DNA of 64,000 bases. It comes from Collimonas sp. OK607 (lineage in GTDB: Bacteria; Pseudomonadota; Gammaproteobacteria; Burkholderiales; Burkholderiaceae_D). Shown here one piece after another: positions 62,614-64,000 of this stretch. Position 1 is the stretch's first letter, and every line of letters begins with the position of its first letter. The stretch is from positions 51,556-115,555 of the forward strand of contig NZ_FOKF01000012.1 in the NCBI RefSeq assembly GCF_900111995.1, given 5' to 3'. The position numbers and the translations under genes were made by a program. The notes under the pieces were generated by a model. It worked only from the letters and a program-made list of their open reading frames with translations. It was not told where the DNA came from and made no database searches.

Positions 62614-63720
62614 ATGTCCAAGAAACCAATCCCTGCCAAGGTCGCAGGTAGTCGCCATCGCGAGGCGCCGTTTTTGCAGGAACGGGAGCGATATTTGCGC
62701 CACTGCGCGGAGTCGGGTGCGACATCTGGATCACTGTCGGTAAAACGAAATGAGCTCATCTGGATAGCTTGCTTTCTTCCCCCGACAGCGCCGCAAGGTG
62801 TCGATATCAATCAGCTACATGAACTCGTGCAGCAGCGCGCAGCGTTGCATACTGGCGTAACAATGGGGTACCGGATGATCGTAGTGGCCAGGCCATGGTT
62901 ACGGTTTCTCGGTTGGTGGCGTGAGCCAATCATGGTTCTGCCGTTTCAAGGCCATCTCGACAGCTATATCAAATGGATGCGCGACGAACGAGGGTTCAGT
63001 CCATCCACAGTCGATCAGTGGCAAGGCAGGATAATGGTGGGCGTTTTTGCCCGAGAACATTTGGACACGCTTGTTTATCCGACCATCGGACAGAAGCCAT
63101 CTTTCATCGGCGAACTGCAGGGCGGCTGGGAGAATTGCCAACTCAGTGCCACTACTGGTCTACCAGCGATGGCCCTACCCGTTGGATGGACAGCAGATGG
63201 TCTTTCTGTTGGACTGGAATTGCTTGGCGCGGAGTTCGCGGAGCCAACACTGCTGAACCTTGCGTACGGCTGGGAAAAGACCATGCGTCCACGCCGAGCA
63301 CCATATACAACCCCGCCGTTAGTTGCTGGTAAAGCGCCTCGCTTGCAAACGTTAGATACAGTACACTTTGGGAAAAATGGTAATACGGCTGACGTTCATT
63401 TTACCTATGATGCCACGACTGGTCGGCTTGAATATCGGGCACGTACACACAATATTAAAGCAACTGACGTAATTGGAATTACTCTACAGCGCGGCGAACC
63501 GAATAAACCAGGTCCGATTATTTGGAATATATTGAAAATGGGCCAGACCTCATCTGAGGCATCAATGGTTTTACGTGGCAAGGATCGCGAAGATTTTGTC
63601 GCTGGTCAATTATTTGTGCAGTTATATACATCAGATGCTCCCTTGGGAGTTGCTGGACAGACGGTACGGATGTGCTCGATACCATGCAGACCCGAATCGA
63701 CAACAGCCGCGACAAGATGA
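62614..63720 (+). pseudogene. chimeric ORF: recombinase N-terminus fused to amidase/CHRD-like C-terminus
   Basis: A 368-residue reading frame made of unrelated parts. Residues 1 to about 145 match the N-terminal (SAM-like) part of a transposon tyrosine recombinase (FLQERERYLRHCAESGATSG and DERGFSPSTVDQWQGRIMVG). From about 148 (AREHLDTLVYPTIGQKP) the frame becomes the end of an amidase, GELQGGWENCQLSATTGLPA, then a CHRD-like domain (residues about 240-350, ending FVAGQLFVQLYTSDAPLGVA). The last 17 or so residues overlap an IS1182-type gene in another frame. The catalytic parts of both recombinase and amidase are missing. Confidence 0.75.
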
Positions 63721-63917
63721 AACTCAGGCGATGCACGGTGGAGCATGTGTTTGGAACCGTGAAGTCTTGGATGGGATCAGGGCACTTCACGATGAAGGGA
63801 CTGGCTCACGTTGGCACCGAAATCAGCTTGCACATACTGGCCTACAACATGCGCCGCGTCATGGCCATTCTTGGGATCACTGACATGATGAAGGCTATGA
63901 AGATCATAGGGGCGTAA
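63666..63917 (+). pseudogene. IS1182-family transposase, C-terminal remnant
   Basis: The frame reads MQTRIDNSRDKMKLRRCTVE followed by HVFGTVKSWMG, then TEISLHILAYNMRRVMAILG. This is the last fifth of an IS1182-type DDE transposase, including the glutamate of the EHVFG motif. Everything upstream is replaced by the amidase/CHRD fragment. The junction lies near 63663. The element's right end should follow 63917 but cannot be recognised before the window ends. Confidence 0.82.
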
Positions 63918-64000
63918 GGCCCATTTTTAGCGCAGCCAACTCGTCCCCCATGCCTTCAGAGACGATTTACAAGCGTCATAAGTGGATATTGGCTGCAAAG

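Noticed and set aside
62502..62810. Minus-strand frames opposite the recombinase fragment
   Set aside because: They are shadows of the recombinase-like frame, and no start site or family supports them.

Overview
The window looks like a chromosomal accessory region of a Burkholderiales betaproteobacterium, possibly Oxalobacteraceae. This is inferred from the style of the EtfAB, PqiABC and Nit1C proteins; no rRNA or other phylogenetic marker is present. I saw no tRNA, rRNA or CRISPR array.

Region 1 (1-9245): the tail of an alpha/beta hydrolase, then a complete minus-strand Nit1C nitrilase cluster (411-7435). Its genes encode an FAD oxidoreductase, MSMEG_0570-type protein, glycosyltransferase, AIR-synthase-like protein, GNAT acetyltransferase, radical SAM protein, nitrilase and MSMEG_0572-type protein. 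Clusters of this type are linked in pseudomonads to cyanide assimilation and nitrogen starvation. The upstream region holds a near-consensus sigma-54 promoter and two NtrC-like sites, and a MocR-type regulator (7851-9245) is divergent.

Region 2 (9246-14216) is insertion-sequence debris: IS6, IS5 and IS3 family remnants. Between them lie a GAF/LuxR regulator and a cupin-SDR-VOC trio.

Region 3 (14489-21311) is a four-gene DUF1302-DUF1329-YCF48-RND module of the kind found beside catabolic genes for hydrophobic substrates such as steroids and terpenoids. Region 4 (21401-27690, minus strand) is envelope related: small ORFs, DUF2145 and secreted proteins, a Pqi lipid-transport operon and a lipoprotein.

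Region 5 (28147-32878) has two paralogous divergent TetR regulators, a small membrane protein and an OprB-like porin. Region 6 (33040-41640) is a tightly packed plus-strand operon: SDR, lipase-like hydrolase, Baeyer-Villiger monooxygenase, VOC protein, ferredoxin reductase, ferredoxin, P450, carboxymuconolactone-decarboxylase-like protein and SDR. It continues into Region 7 (41652-52394): E1 alpha, E1 beta, enoyl-CoA hydratase, E2, acyl-CoA dehydrogenase, acyl-CoA ligase, E3, TetR and EtfBA. Together regions 3 and 5-7 read as uptake, hydroxylation, ring oxygenation, lactone opening, CoA activation, beta-oxidation and oxo-acid cleavage of an unknown, probably cyclic and hydrophobic, compound.

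Region 8 (52655-61175) holds two small ORFs, a relic of a LysR gene, and a polyol operon (ABC transporter, D-arabinitol-type dehydrogenase, SDR, AraC regulator). Region 9 (61176-64000) is again mobile debris: a truncated IS66 transposase, a perfect 20-bp palindrome, a chimeric recombinase-amidase ORF and an IS1182-type transposase tail. The catabolic block is thus bracketed by insertion-sequence scars on both sides, consistent with an island assembled by transfer.
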